Shown: piece by piece, positions 17,426-26,108 of the stretch
Layout of the letters: the number at the start of each line of letters is the position of its first letter
Numbering within the stretch: position 1 is the first letter of the stretch
Assembly (NCBI RefSeq): GCF_026427775.1
Contig: NZ_CP044532.1
Span: 1,364,001 to 1,428,000, forward strand
Source: Arthrobacter sp. CDRTa11
Lineage (GTDB): Bacteria; Actinomycetota; Actinomycetes; Actinomycetales; Micrococcaceae
DNA length: 64,000 nt
Direction: 5' to 3'
Made by a program: the position numbers and the translations under genes
The notes under the pieces: model-generated
Told to the model about the DNA's origin: nothing
Seen by the model: only the letters and a program-made list of their open reading frames with translations
Databases searched by the model: none

Positions 17426-17695
17426 TTACACGCGGCTTCTGCCCCGGTTCGCCACTGCGCCATAGATCAGCAGGACAATGATGGAGCCCAGGATTGCCAG
17501 CAGCCAGGTCCGGAGGTCAAAGAATTCGGCAAGTCCGCCGCCGAAGATGAGGGAGCCGATCCAGCCGCCAAGAATAGCGCCCACGACGCCCAGAACGAGC
17601 GTGATCAGCCAGCCTCCTCCTTGCCTTCCGGGCAGGATGGCCTTGGCAATGGCTCCAGCGATCAAGCCCAAAATGAGAAACCCGAGAATTCCCAT
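17426..17695 (-). CDS. GlsB/YeaQ/YmgE-family stress membrane protein
   Basis: 89 residues with three hydrophobic helices and the family pattern GLIAGAIAKAILPGRQGGGW, VGAILGGWIG and a C-terminal helix. Such transglycosylase-associated small proteins are membrane-embedded and stress-induced in many bacteria; molecular role unknown. The ATG at 17695 is preferred to the GTG at 17701 because AAGGAAG lies about 7 nt before the ATG but only 1 nt before the GTG. It is separated from the next gene by a 184-nt upstream region that contains nothing else recognisable. Confidence 0.9.
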   Translation of the reverse strand: MGILGFLILGLIAGAIAKAILPGRQGGGWLITLVLGVVGAILGGWIGSLIFGGGLAEFFDLRTWLLAILGSIIVLLIYGAVANRGRSRV

Positions 17696-17879
17696 GGTCA
17701 CACTTCCTTGTCGATAATTGGTGCCGACGCCTCACCCCGGTCATCCAATTCAATCAGCGTACTTACTATTCTGCAAGGATTCGGGATATCAAAAGGTGCC
17801 AATAATTGTTGTTGTGACCGAAATGTGAGGGTTTTGGTCCCTGCCGGCCTGTATATGGACGGCGGCACGGAACTGACAG

Positions 17880-19271
17880 CTACGAGTTGCGCATTTCCGG
17901 CAACCGGACTTCGGCGTTCAGCCCGTTTGTCCCGAGCCCGTTCGTCCCCAGCCCGCGCACTGTCCAGCCCTCGGCCTGCCAGGCAGCAGCATCCAGCACG
18001 TTCCGTGCATCCAGGACCACCCGGCGTCGGACGGTTGCGCCCGCAACAGCAGGGGAGAGCAGCCTGTATTCGTCCCATTCCGTCAGGAGCAGCACCAGCT
18101 CGGCTCCCTGCAGCGCCTTCAGGGTTGAGGTCTCAAATCGAAGCCGCGGGTAGCGCATCCAGGCGTGGTTCACGGCCTTGGGGTCCGTGACAGTGACGTG
18201 CGCCCCTGCCTCCGCCAGCCGGGAGGCCACATCAAGGGCGGGGGAATCGCGGATGTCGTCCGTGTCCGGCTTGAAGGACGCGCCAAGAACAGTGACCGAC
18301 CGCCCTGCCAGCTCGCCGCACAGCTCCCGGGCGAGGGCAACCGTCCTGGTCCGCTGGCCCAGGTTGATGGCATCCACCAGGCCCATCCAGTCATCCACCG
18401 AGCTGACCCCTAAACCGGCCGCCTGTGCCCGGAAGCTGCGGATGTCCTTGGGCAGGCACCCGCCGCCGAAACCCAGCCCGGCGTGCAGGTAGCGGCTGCC
18501 GATCCGCGGGTCCATGCCCATGGCCTCGCCCAGTTCGGCGACGTCGGCGCCCGATGCATCGCACAGCTCCGAGATCGCGTTGATGAAGCTGACTTTCGTT
18601 GCCAGGTAGGCGTTGGACGCGGACTTGATGAGCTCGGCGGTGGCAAAGCTGCACACCACCCGGGGGATGCCGGCATTCAGAAGCGGCTCATAGACGGCAT
18701 CCAGTACTGCGGTGACTGCCAGGGGCGCCCCTGTGGAGGCGTTGAACGCCCTGGTACTGCCGCCTTCCACGCCGTACACCAGCCTGTCCGGAACCAGGGA
18801 ATCCTTGACGGCTGTGCCCTGCCTCAGGAACTCCGGATTCCACCCCACCAGCACATCAGGGCGCCGGGACAGGATTCCGTGGAGCATCTCCACAGTGCCC
18901 ACGGGCACCGTGGATTTCCCGACGACGACGGCGCCCCTCGCCAGGTGCGGGAGCAGCGCCTCCGTTGCGGACACCAGATAGGTGAGGTCGGCGCCGTCGG
19001 ACGTCTTTGACTGGGGCGTCCCCACGCAGAGGAAATGGACCTGTGCCCCTGCTGCGTCGGAGAAGTCGGTGGAGAAGGTCAGGCGCCCGGTGGTGCGCCC
19101 GTCCTGCAGGAGCTCGTCCAGTCCGGGCTCATAAAACGGGGCCGTGCCGCGGCCGAGGTGCTCCACCTTGGCCACGTCCACGTCGATGCCGACGACGGAG
19201 TGCCCCATCGATGCGAGAGTGGCGGCGTGGACTGCCCCCAGGTAGCCGCAGCCGATGACTGAGATTTTCAC
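17880..19271 (-). CDS. UDP-glucose/GDP-mannose dehydrogenase family protein
   Basis: Oxidises a nucleotide sugar to the uronic acid in two NAD-dependent steps, giving UDP-glucuronate if UDP-glucose is the substrate. The 463-residue protein starts with the Rossmann motif IGCGYLGAVHA, has STVPVGT, WNPEFLRQGTA and the catalytic Cys in GFGGGCLPKDI, plus the C-terminal LGASFKPDTDDIRDSP block. The C-terminus carries a short repeat (GLGTNGLGTNGL). Its start overlaps the glycosyltransferase stop by 4 nt, so both should be made together for a cell-surface glycan. Confidence 0.95.
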   Translation of the reverse strand: MKISVIGCGYLGAVHAATLASMGHSVVGIDVDVAKVEHLGRGTAPFYEPGLDELLQDGRTTGRLTFSTDFSDAAGAQVHFLCVGTPQSKTSDGADLTYLVSATEALLPHLARGAVVVGKSTVPVGTVEMLHGILSRRPDVLVGWNPEFLRQGTAVKDSLVPDRLVYGVEGGSTRAFNASTGAPLAVTAVLDAVYEPLLNAGIPRVVCSFATAELIKSASNAYLATKVSFINAISELCDASGADVAELGEAMGMDPRIGSRYLHAGLGFGGGCLPKDIRSFRAQAAGLGVSSVDDWMGLVDAINLGQRTRTVALARELCGELAGRSVTVLGASFKPDTDDIRDSPALDVASRLAEAGAHVTVTDPKAVNHAWMRYPRLRFETSTLKALQGAELVLLLTEWDEYRLLSPAVAGATVRRRVVLDARNVLDAAAWQAEGWTVRGLGTNGLGTNGLNAEVRLPEMRNS

Positions 19272-20428
19272 AGCGTGGCCCCGTTCCTGCTGGCCGGCGC
19301 CACCGGCGAACCGGCGATCGCGGCCTGGTAATGTGCCACCAGTTCGGCGCTCAGTGCAGGCCAGGTGCGGTTCTGCACCGAGGCGTGGGCCGCTGCCGCA
19401 AAGGCACGGCGCTTGGCGTCGTCTCCCATCAGATCCAGCACGTGCGCCCGCAATCCGGCCAGATGGCCGGGTTCATACAGCCAGCCTGTGCGGGAATTTT
19501 CCACCAGGTCCAAAGGCCCGCCCCTCCCCGTAGCCACCACCGGAACACCGGACGCCATGGCTTCCTGGATGGTCTGGCAGAACGTCTCGAATTCGCCGGG
19601 ATGGACAAAGAGATCGAACGACGCCACCGCCCGGGCGAGTTCGTCCCCGCCCAGGAATCCGGCAAACACCGCGCCCGGCAGGGCCTCCTGCAGGGCCGCC
19701 CGCTGTGGCCCGTCACCCACGATCACCAGCCTGGTGTTGGGCACATCTGCCAATACGGCGAGGTCTTCCACCTGCTTTTCGACAGCCAGCCGGCCAACAT
19801 AGCCGATGATCCGTTCGCCGCCGGGTGCCACCGAAGCCCGCCAGCCGTCGTCGCGCTTTCCGGGTGAAAACCGGACGGTATCCACGCCCCGCCGCCACAT
19901 GGCCACCCGCGGTATGCCCCGCCCGCGCAACTGATTCAGCGCGAACGTCGAGGGGGCCAGGGTCCGGTTGGCGAGCAGGTGGATGTTCTCCACGCGGTTC
20001 CACGCCCAGTTCTCCAGGAACGGAACACCATAGCGTGCAGCGTAACTGGGGACCTCGGTCTGATAGATGGCGATCGTGGGAATGCCAAGCTGGTGTGCGG
20101 CCTGGACTGCGCGCCAGCCCAGGACAAACGGGGAGGCCAGGTGGACAATGTCGGGTGCGAAATCGGCAAGGATTCGCTTGACCCGATACACACCACCCAT
20201 CGCCACGCGCACCTTGGTGTATCCGGCCAGGGGCATGGAAGGCAGCCGGTGCACCTGCGCGCCGTACACCTCTTCAGGAACTGCAGCCCCCGTGGGCTCC
20301 TGGGTTGACGGGGCAATCACCAGGACTTCATCGCCCCGGTCCCGCAGATGCTCAAGCACCCGCAGGATGGAGTGCGTTACCCCGTTCATCGATGGCAGGA
20401 ATGATTCAGCGACAATTGCGATCCTCAC
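19268..20428 (-). CDS. GT4-family glycosyltransferase, MgtA/PimC-like mannosyltransferase
   Basis: 386 residues, GT-B fold. The N-terminus AESFLPSMNGVTHS and the PDIVHLASPFVLG block resemble actinobacterial GDP-mannose-dependent alpha-mannosyltransferases for lipoglycans. The C-terminal domain has GYVGRLAVEKQVEDL, VGDGPQR and the donor site HPGEFETFCQTIQEAMASG. It is translationally coupled to the nucleotide-sugar dehydrogenase downstream, suggesting a glycan containing a uronic acid. The exact acceptor is unknown. The ATG at 20428 starts directly with MRIAIVAESF, as expected. Confidence 0.88.
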   Translation of the reverse strand: MRIAIVAESFLPSMNGVTHSILRVLEHLRDRGDEVLVIAPSTQEPTGAAVPEEVYGAQVHRLPSMPLAGYTKVRVAMGGVYRVKRILADFAPDIVHLASPFVLGWRAVQAAHQLGIPTIAIYQTEVPSYAARYGVPFLENWAWNRVENIHLLANRTLAPSTFALNQLRGRGIPRVAMWRRGVDTVRFSPGKRDDGWRASVAPGGERIIGYVGRLAVEKQVEDLAVLADVPNTRLVIVGDGPQRAALQEALPGAVFAGFLGGDELARAVASFDLFVHPGEFETFCQTIQEAMASGVPVVATGRGGPLDLVENSRTGWLYEPGHLAGLRAHVLDLMGDDAKRRAFAAAAHASVQNRTWPALSAELVAHYQAAIAGSPVAPASRNGATL

Positions 20429-20508
20429 CCCTCCACGGTGGGCGCCCGGGCTGACGCCGCGGGGTCGCAGGGATAGAGCGGAGGGAAAGGTTGGGTTAAC
20501 AGATCGGC

Positions 20509-20526
20509 GCGGTCAGGCGTGACCGC
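20509..20526. promoter_or_regulatory. Inverted repeat upstream of the glycosyltransferase operon
   Basis: GCGGTCA-GGCG-TGACCGC is a perfect 7+4+7 repeat about 80 nt upstream of the glycosyltransferase start. It could be an operator or a small hairpin after the upstream small gene. Confidence 0.45.
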
Positions 20527-20583
20527 ATGGTCCCAGGCCGCAGCGCTTTGTCAGGAACCGCCTCCCTATGGCAACTGCTGGCC

Positions 20584-20614
20584 GGGTGGGGCGGCCCCCA
20601 GCACCGCCCCACCC
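20584..20614 (-). terminator. Strong GC hairpin following the 28-residue gene
   Basis: GGGTGGGGCGG (20584-20594) and CCGCCCCACCC (20604-20614) form a perfect 11-bp stem with a 9-nt loop, 12 nt past the stop codon of the small gene. No U-run follows, so it may be a rho-assisted terminator or an mRNA-end stabiliser. Confidence 0.6.
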
Positions 20615-20626
20615 AACCCCCTGGCC

Positions 20627-20713
20627 TTAGCCGAGCTTGCGCATAGGGTCTGGCCAGTTGCCCACAGCGGACATAACGGTGGCGCGGTTGATTACGGCAG
20701 TGTTGATGGACAT
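20627..20713 (-). CDS. Small 28-residue protein of unknown function
   Basis: On the - strand, AGGAGAAACCC stands directly before an ATG at 20713 and 28 codons follow to a TAA at 20627. The peptide begins MSINTAVINRATVMSAVG and ends NWPDPMRKLG. It has no signal peptide, no Cys and no membrane helix; the middle is mildly amphipathic and the end basic. It lies 86 nt downstream of the SFDPGSSPD-tailed secreted protein gene on the same strand and is followed by a strong hairpin, so it is probably the last gene of that transcript. I do not recognise the family. Ribosome binding site and spacing are unusually good for a chance ORF. Confidence 0.65.
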   Translation of the reverse strand: MSINTAVINRATVMSAVGNWPDPMRKLG

Positions 20714-20799
20714 GGGTTTCTCCTGACTGAACGTGGTGTCCGCGGGCCGGTGGCGCGCGGGTGGTCATGTCCTGCCGAAAAAGGGCAGGGCTGACCCGT

Positions 20800-21732
20800 T
20801 CAGTCGGGTGAAGAGCCGGGATCGAAGGAAGGGCCGGCGGGCAGCGTCTGGCTGCCTGACCGGTGCGTTTCATTAGAGGAAGTAGGAAGGGCGAGCCAGG
20901 AACCGCCAAGGTCTGCAGGGCTGAATGAACCGCCGGCCGACCCCGAGTTGGCCGTCCCCGCGCCGTTAGCCAACGCCGCAGGATCCTGCTTGCCGGTATT
21001 GCCCGGGCCGTCCCCGCGACCTGAGGGGCTTCCTGTTGCCGCAGCAGGCGAGGCCAGTCCGGCGACATCCTGGGCGGGGGCGAATCCGAACCGCAGCGTG
21101 TTGGACCGCGGCGCCACGTCCGTCTCGTCAGTCGCGACGGTAGAAGTGTCGGCCGGAGTCGCACCAGGCTCGGCGGCGACCTGCGCAACAGCTTCCGACG
21201 CCGGGAGGCTGGGCGCGGGCGTCGGCGTCGTCAGCGGGGGCAGACCGGGCAACTGTGGCGGGGAGGGGACGGGCAGCAGGCCCGGCAGCGGCACGGGCGC
21301 GGGCAGGGGTTCCGACAGCAGCGGGGGCAGCTGGTCAGGCAACGGCAGGACGTCGGGGAGGGGAAGCGGGAGGGGAGCCTGCACCAGCGGGAGGTCGGGC
21401 AGTTCCGGTGCCAGGCCGGTGACTGTTGCGACTGTCCCCGCGACCACAGGCACAGCTGGGGCCGCCAATGTATTGACGGCGGCTGGTGCCGAATCCGTGA
21501 GGGAGACTGCTTTGGATACCGCGGTTTCACCCGCGCTGGCGATGACGGGAGGTGCCGGAAGCGGCTGAGTCAGAACGGATGACGAAAGGTTGCCGAGATC
21601 GCCGCCTTCCGGAACCAGGCTGGAGGCGGTGGCAGTTCCGGCTCCCCAGAGGAGCCAGGCCATCGCGGTCAGGAAAGCCAGCAGGACTGAGCGGACGGCA
21701 GGGCGCCAAAGAGTCCGTGGTATCGCCCCCAT
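20800..21732 (-). CDS. Secreted Pro-rich protein ending in SFDPGSSPD
   Basis: 310 residues. A Sec signal peptide (VLLAFLTAMAWLLWGAGTATASS) is followed by an Ala/Val/Pro region, a long stretch of P-L-P repeats (LPLPDVLPLPDQLPPLL type) likely to span the wall as an extended polyproline rod, then a Gly/Ser/Asn-rich segment and the C-terminus SFDPGSSPD. A second protein in this window (43588-44547) has the same plan and an identical last nine residues. The ATG at 21732 is chosen because GAGGGGGTGG precedes it, the same kind of ribosome binding site as in the paralogue. No catalytic domain; probably structural or a surface substrate. Confidence 0.8.
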   Translation of the reverse strand: MGAIPRTLWRPAVRSVLLAFLTAMAWLLWGAGTATASSLVPEGGDLGNLSSSVLTQPLPAPPVIASAGETAVSKAVSLTDSAPAAVNTLAAPAVPVVAGTVATVTGLAPELPDLPLVQAPLPLPLPDVLPLPDQLPPLLSEPLPAPVPLPGLLPVPSPPQLPGLPPLTTPTPAPSLPASEAVAQVAAEPGATPADTSTVATDETDVAPRSNTLRFGFAPAQDVAGLASPAAATGSPSGRGDGPGNTGKQDPAALANGAGTANSGSAGGSFSPADLGGSWLALPTSSNETHRSGSQTLPAGPSFDPGSSPD

Positions 21733-21864
21733 CCGATCCACCCCCTCGCCGATGGGCACCAGCGTACGCTCAGCGGTGCCGTTCGTCGAGGGGTTTTTCG
21801 TGCACCTCTCGTGCTCTTCAAAACAGGGAACAGAAAAATGCTAAGTAGGCTTTCCTTTCGATGC

Positions 21865-21876
21865 TAAGCATGCTTA
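21865..21876. promoter_or_regulatory. TAAGCATGCTTA palindrome upstream of the PRC-barrel gene
   Basis: Perfect 12-bp palindrome 137 nt before the PRC-barrel start and 133 nt before the divergent secreted-protein start, in the AT-richest part of the gap. It shares AAGCATGCTT with the site at 8359-8368. Confidence 0.45.
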
Positions 21877-22012
21877 TCGTATAGGGGCAGCTATAGCGGA
21901 ACCTCAAGAAGATGGGGTGGACGCCAAGAGGCCCGGAGACTCTCCCGAGCTCCCGGCGGTATGGCAGGTCCACCGCAAGCGCGCAATCCCAGCACATCCA
22001 AAAGGAGACGTC

Positions 22013-22813
22013 ATGCTCACGAGGGAAAACATTGAAAACCTCCTGAATCGGGGAGGAAACGTAGTTGCTTCGGACGGCGAGAAGATCGGTTCGATCGGCC
22101 AGCTCTACGCCGATGACGATACGGGCGAGCCCACCTGGGTCACAGTGAAGACTGGTTTGTTTGGAACGTCCCAGTCGTTTGTTCCGGTTGAAGGCGCCCG
22201 GATCGACGGCGACGACCTGGTGGTTCCGTACACCAAGGACCACGTCAAGGATGCCCCGCGGGTGGAAGCGGACGGTCATCTGGAACCAGATGAGGAAGAC
22301 CGCCTGTACGACCACTATGAACGGGGCGGCCGGACCTACTCTGAAGCCCGCACCGACGCCGACTATCGCGGTGACGCCGACCTCAACGCCGGCAACGCTG
22401 CCGGAACCGTTGGCCGCGACACGTCCGGGCCCACCACCGATGACGCCATGACCCGCTCAGAGGAACGCCTGCACGTGGGTACCGAAAAGCAGGCCACCGG
22501 ACGGGCAAGGCTGCGCAAGTACGTCACCACTGAGAACGTCACCCGCACGGTTCCAGTGCAGCGCGAGGAAGTCCGCATCGAGCGCGAACCCATCACTGAC
22601 GCGAACCGCGGAGCAGCAATGTCGGGCCCTGACCTCAGCGATGAAGAGCACGAAGTGACCCTTCACGAGGAGCGCCCCGTGGTGGACAAGGAAACCGTGC
22701 CGGTGGAGCGCGTCCGCCTGGACAAAGACACCGTGACGGACGATGTCACCGTCAACGAAGAGGTCCGCAAGGAACGCATCGAGGCCGACGGCATCGACGA
22801 AACCCGCCGCTAG
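22013..22813 (+). CDS. PRC-barrel plus DUF2382 (YsnF/AvaK-like) stress protein
   Basis: 266 residues, cytoplasmic. The N-terminal PRC-barrel (about 5-80) contains GEKIGSIGQLYADDDTGEP and WVTVKTGLFG. An acidic linker follows, and then a DUF2382 domain (about 155-266) with the charged repeats RKYVTTENVTRTVPVQREE, HEERPVVDKETVPVERV and VNEEVRKERIE. This combination is associated with general stress responses in actinobacteria and Bacillus (YsnF); biochemical role unknown. The ATG at 22013 follows AAAGGAG; the upstream open frame is not needed for the domain. Confidence 0.9.
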   Translation: MLTRENIENLLNRGGNVVASDGEKIGSIGQLYADDDTGEPTWVTVKTGLFGTSQSFVPVEGARIDGDDLVVPYTKDHVKDAPRVEADGHLEPDEEDRLYDHYERGGRTYSEARTDADYRGDADLNAGNAAGTVGRDTSGPTTDDAMTRSEERLHVGTEKQATGRARLRKYVTTENVTRTVPVQREEVRIEREPITDANRGAAMSGPDLSDEEHEVTLHEERPVVDKETVPVERVRLDKDTVTDDVTVNEEVRKERIEADGIDETRR

Positions 22814-22858
22814 CACAACGGGGAGCAGGCCGGCGCACCGTTCGCGGTTCGCCAAGAA

Positions 22859-22893
22859 CGACGCCGGGTCCCACTTTCAGGGGCCCGGCGTCG
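22859..22893 (+). terminator. Terminator after the PRC-barrel gene
   Basis: CGACGCCGGGTCCC (22859-22872) pairs with GGGCCCGGCGTCG (22881-22893), allowing one mismatch, around an 8-nt loop. It also faces the 3' end of the convergent HNH gene. Confidence 0.75.
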
Positions 22894-22904
22894 CTTGCCC
22901 GGTC

Positions 22905-23747
22905 CTACTTCTCCAGTCCCAGAATCTCCTTGGCAGCCCGCTCGGCTTCAAGTTCGGCGACGGACACAGTGGTTCCGCGCAGGAACCCGGCAGCAGCCAG
23001 GACCCGCCTCAGCTCCCCTTCGGTTCTGGGAGTGCTTACTCCGTGGTGTGCCATCGCGTGGCAATTGGCGCACAGCGGGACAAGGTCCGTGATTGGATCA
23101 AGTTGGTATCCGTTGCCGAGTTCAGACACCGGCACCACATGGTGGACCTGGATGAAGTCCCGGCCAATCTCGCCGTAAGTAACTTCAAACGAGAACCCAC
23201 AGGCCGCACAGTTGGTGCCGCGGTGGGCGATACAGGCCCGCCGGGCTTCCGGGTCGCGTTCGTACCGGTTGACCTGCTCCCAGCTGACCGCGCCTCCCGG
23301 ATACGTGCCGGGCACCGGGTGCGTGGGGTCTGGCCCCGGCGCCGGCCCCAAGGCTCCCCAGAGAGCCCGGATGTTCGCTTCCTCAGAGGGGCGGACGGTG
23401 AGGCCTGAACGGTTGGCCCGGCTCCACGGAACGGTAGGCGTGGCCTGCATGAGAACGTCGAACGTGATGTGGTCACCCATCGGCAGGAGGGCGTCGAAGG
23501 CGACTTGCACCTGCATGGTGGGCGTCCCGGCCCCAGGCGCCGGGGCAACCGCGCCGTGACCAATGAGCCCAGGCCCGCGTTTTCCCTGCAAAACCAGCCA
23601 GATGTCTGTGCCGGCCGGGATGTTTCTCCGCCGTCCAGGGTTCCAGGAGTGGACATAAAGGCCCGCGGCGGCCACCTCTTCGAGGACTGCCGGGTAAGTC
23701 CAGTCGTTCCAGCGGTCCGGGTTCCAGCCCAGGATGATGGCGGTCAT
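22905..23747 (-). CDS. HNH endonuclease with an N-terminal PUA/EVE-like region, candidate type IV restriction enzyme
   Basis: About 280 residues. The C-terminal third is an HNH nuclease: a CAACGF knuckle, FIQVHHVVPVSE, PLCANCHAMAH, the McrA-like ββα-metal arrangement. The N-terminal part (ILGWNPDRWNDWTYP, then a WLVLQGKRGPGLIGHGAV strand pair) looks like an EVE/PUA-type modified-base reader, though this assignment is from pattern only. That architecture is known for modification-dependent restriction enzymes. The ATG at 23747 is chosen because the domain starts at MTAIILGW; no good ribosome binding site is seen and the frame is open to 23885. It is solitary, with no methylase nearby. Confidence 0.82.
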   Translation of the reverse strand: MTAIILGWNPDRWNDWTYPAVLEEVAAAGLYVHSWNPGRRRNIPAGTDIWLVLQGKRGPGLIGHGAVAPAPGAGTPTMQVQVAFDALLPMGDHITFDVLMQATPTVPWSRANRSGLTVRPSEEANIRALWGALGPAPGPDPTHPVPGTYPGGAVSWEQVNRYERDPEARRACIAHRGTNCAACGFSFEVTYGEIGRDFIQVHHVVPVSELGNGYQLDPITDLVPLCANCHAMAHHGVSTPRTEGELRRVLAAAGFLRGTTVSVAELEAERAAKEILGLEK

Positions 23748-23965
23748 GGGCCCATTGTTGCACCGGTTCTTCCCCGGCCGGCGCTCGCGGTGATGACTCG
23801 CTGTACTCGCTGTAAACCCAGGGAGCGCGTGGCCCGGGCACAAAGAAAGCCGGTGCAGCTGCTCGCGGGACCGCGCCAACTGCACCAGCCAGTAGGACGA
23901 ATATTCAGAACTTTATGGATCATTCTTCATTCGCGGCTCCTATTTCCCGGGTGTGTTGTCCGGGT

Positions 23966-24427
23966 TTATCTCCTCTCGCCGGCCATGTTCCGTGAAAACA
24001 GCCAGCCAGCAGCAATCATCAGTACACCCAGCACCAGATGGGTCCAGTTGTCCGTCATGTTCAGCGACAGGAAATTGGCCGCCGAATCAACACCGACACT
24101 GAGCCCGAAAATGGCGAGGACGATGTACAGCGCGCCGGCGCCATAGAGGAAGTTTCGTGCGCCATGTTCCGTGCGGGACATTGCCCAGCCGGTTGCACCG
24201 ATGGCCAGCTGCACAATGTTGAGCAGCATGGACACCTGGAACAGGCCAAGGAGCATGGCGTGTGAATCAGGCCCAAGGAACATCAGTTCGCTGTACCGGG
24301 TGGTGACGCCGGGGATAAAGCCCAGGATACCCACCAACAACAAGAGAATACCTACACCCATGCCGGCGTTCTGGACGTCTGAACGTCCAAAATGGACACC
24401 ATGTGCATGTGGGGATGCGGTAGTCAT
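23966..24427 (-). CDS. DUF4383 membrane protein
   Basis: 153 residues with four transmembrane helices (GMGVGILLLLVGILGFIPG, LLGLFQVSMLLNIVQLAIG and two more) and the GVHFGRSDVQNAGM start and NWTHLVLGVLMIAAGW end that mark the actinobacterial DUF4383 family. Function unknown. The ATG at 24427 has GGAGG about 8 nt upstream; the longer open frame to 24742 crosses the promoter region. It is divergent from the perM-like gene. Confidence 0.87.
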   Translation of the reverse strand: MTTASPHAHGVHFGRSDVQNAGMGVGILLLLVGILGFIPGVTTRYSELMFLGPDSHAMLLGLFQVSMLLNIVQLAIGATGWAMSRTEHGARNFLYGAGALYIVLAIFGLSVGVDSAANFLSLNMTDNWTHLVLGVLMIAAGWLFSRNMAGERR

Positions 24428-24732
24428 TTTTCTGCCTCCAACCACTGATTGCGGACATTCCAATTTTACGGCTGACCCGTGGAAAAAGCGCCGAAAACCG
24501 GGGCCATGGGGACTTCTGCTAAGGCCCGACGACGGCGCCGGAATGGGCGGCGGACGCCCCGCCGTCGTCGTCGACTGCTCAGCAGGGAACACCGCTGAAC
24601 AGGGGGAGGAACTTCTGCCGAAAGTCAACGTGAAGCCCTGGCATAGCGCGTTGCGCAGCGGACTACCAGCTGTGGTGAGCCCCGTCTCCTGCATGGAATG
24701 AGCCTGTCGGAAACGGGGGAGCAGGCCCGGCC
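24428..24732. other. Divergent intergenic region with an 11-bp inverted repeat
   Basis: No gene seen. CGACGACGGCG (24527-24537) and CGCCGTCGTCG (24560-24570) are perfect inverted arms around a 22-nt GC-rich loop, between the DUF4383 gene and the perM-like gene. It could be a divergent operator or a transcript hairpin. Confidence 0.5.
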
Positions 24733-26064
24733 GTGACACCATGGAACACGATGAAACTGCGCGCTGATCAGACCGGAGACCGTGGCATTCCCATGCCTTT
24801 ATGGCTGCAGGGGGCGCTGGAAACGGCGCAGGCCGCCATCATTTCCGCGCTGGTGGTTGTGGCTCCCGTCGTGGCGGTATGGGCCACGGCGGGGTTCCAG
24901 AACTCGGCGTTCGACGTCCTGGCCCGCCTCGCCGGGCAGGCCTGGCTGCTGATCCATGGAGTGCCCCTGGAACTGGTGGCGTTGAATTCAGGTACAGCTG
25001 CCGATGCCCGTTCAGGCACGCTGTCGCTGATTCCCCTCGGGCTTACCCTGATCCCGTTCCTGCTCGCGTGGCGTGCCGGACGCAGGTTGGCGAGGGCCTC
25101 CTACACGGACCAGCTGTGGCAGGCGCTCCTGGGATCGTGGGTAGTCTATGGGGCGTTTGGCGGCGCCACCGGCTTCGTGTGCCGCACCCCTGATGTTGTG
25201 ATCAACCTCTGGTACGCCATGCTGATCCCGCTGATTCCTTTCGCCCTGGGCATGGTGATCGGGGCCAGGCGCGAAGCAGGCTCGTGGAGCCGGCTGATCG
25301 GCGTGGACGCCGTAGCCTGGATCTCGCGGACCAGCCAGCACTCGCGTTGGGCCGGGTCCTACTTTGCCTCGGCCGCCAAAGCCGGCTTTGTGGCGGTGAT
25401 TGCTGCGCTGGCCTTGTCCTGCGTGCTTCTTGCAGCGGACCTTTTTATCCACTGGAACCTGGTCATTGCTGTGTACGAAGCGCTCGACGCCGGTGCCATC
25501 GGCGGCGCGGTGCTCACCATTGCACAGCTTGGCTTCCTCCCCAACCTTGCCGTCTTTGCGCTTGCCTGGGTCTCCGGATCCGGTTTCGCCATGGGCGTCG
25601 GATCACAGGTGGGACCCCTTGCCACCGCTACCGGGCCGCTGCCATCCATTCCGGTGTTCGCCGCCATCCCCTCAGGTGCGCTGGACTACGGTTTTGTGGC
25701 CTTGGTGGTCCCCGTGCTGGCCGGTGTGCTGGCGGGCTGGTGGTTCCTGCGGGAGGGTGAAAACCACTTCGACGAATGGCTCGCCATCAAGATCCACGCC
25801 CGCTGGTTCACGGCAATCGTGTCCACCCTGGTGCTCGGCGCACTCGTCGGTCTGGCATCCGGGCTGCTGGCTGCCGGGCTGGCGTGGCTGGCCCGCGGCT
25901 CTGGCGGAATTGGCCGCCTCACGGACATCGGACCCGACCCGTTCTGGATGGGAACCTGGCTGGCCGCCGAAGTGGGGATCGGCGTCGTGATTGGCTACGC
26001 AGCGGGGCCATGGCTGGAACGCCGGCAGGTGGAAGAGGAAGAAGAAGCCGAACTGGTGCGGTAG
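24733..26064 (+). CDS. DUF6350/PerM-like membrane protein
   Basis: 443 residues with about ten transmembrane helices and an acidic C-terminus (VEEEEEAEL). It is placed directly before purN and purH, as is Rv0955 (perM) in Mycobacterium tuberculosis, whose product supports cell division under stress; the family assignment rests on this synteny and the overall layout. The GTG start at 24733 is preferred because CGGGGGAGC lies about 11 nt upstream; an ATG at 24751 is an alternative. Conserved-looking segments include GFLPNLAVFALAWVSGSGFA and GSQVGPL, typical of the DUF6350 proteins. Confidence 0.8.
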   Translation: MTPWNTMKLRADQTGDRGIPMPLWLQGALETAQAAIISALVVVAPVVAVWATAGFQNSAFDVLARLAGQAWLLIHGVPLELVALNSGTAADARSGTLSLIPLGLTLIPFLLAWRAGRRLARASYTDQLWQALLGSWVVYGAFGGATGFVCRTPDVVINLWYAMLIPLIPFALGMVIGARREAGSWSRLIGVDAVAWISRTSQHSRWAGSYFASAAKAGFVAVIAALALSCVLLAADLFIHWNLVIAVYEALDAGAIGGAVLTIAQLGFLPNLAVFALAWVSGSGFAMGVGSQVGPLATATGPLPSIPVFAAIPSGALDYGFVALVVPVLAGVLAGWWFLREGENHFDEWLAIKIHARWFTAIVSTLVLGALVGLASGLLAAGLAWLARGSGGIGRLTDIGPDPFWMGTWLAAEVGIGVVIGYAAGPWLERRQVEEEEEAELVR

Positions 26065-26108
26065 TTGGGCTGCGGTCGATACCTGCTGTTCACTACGTGC
26101 TCGGCCAG

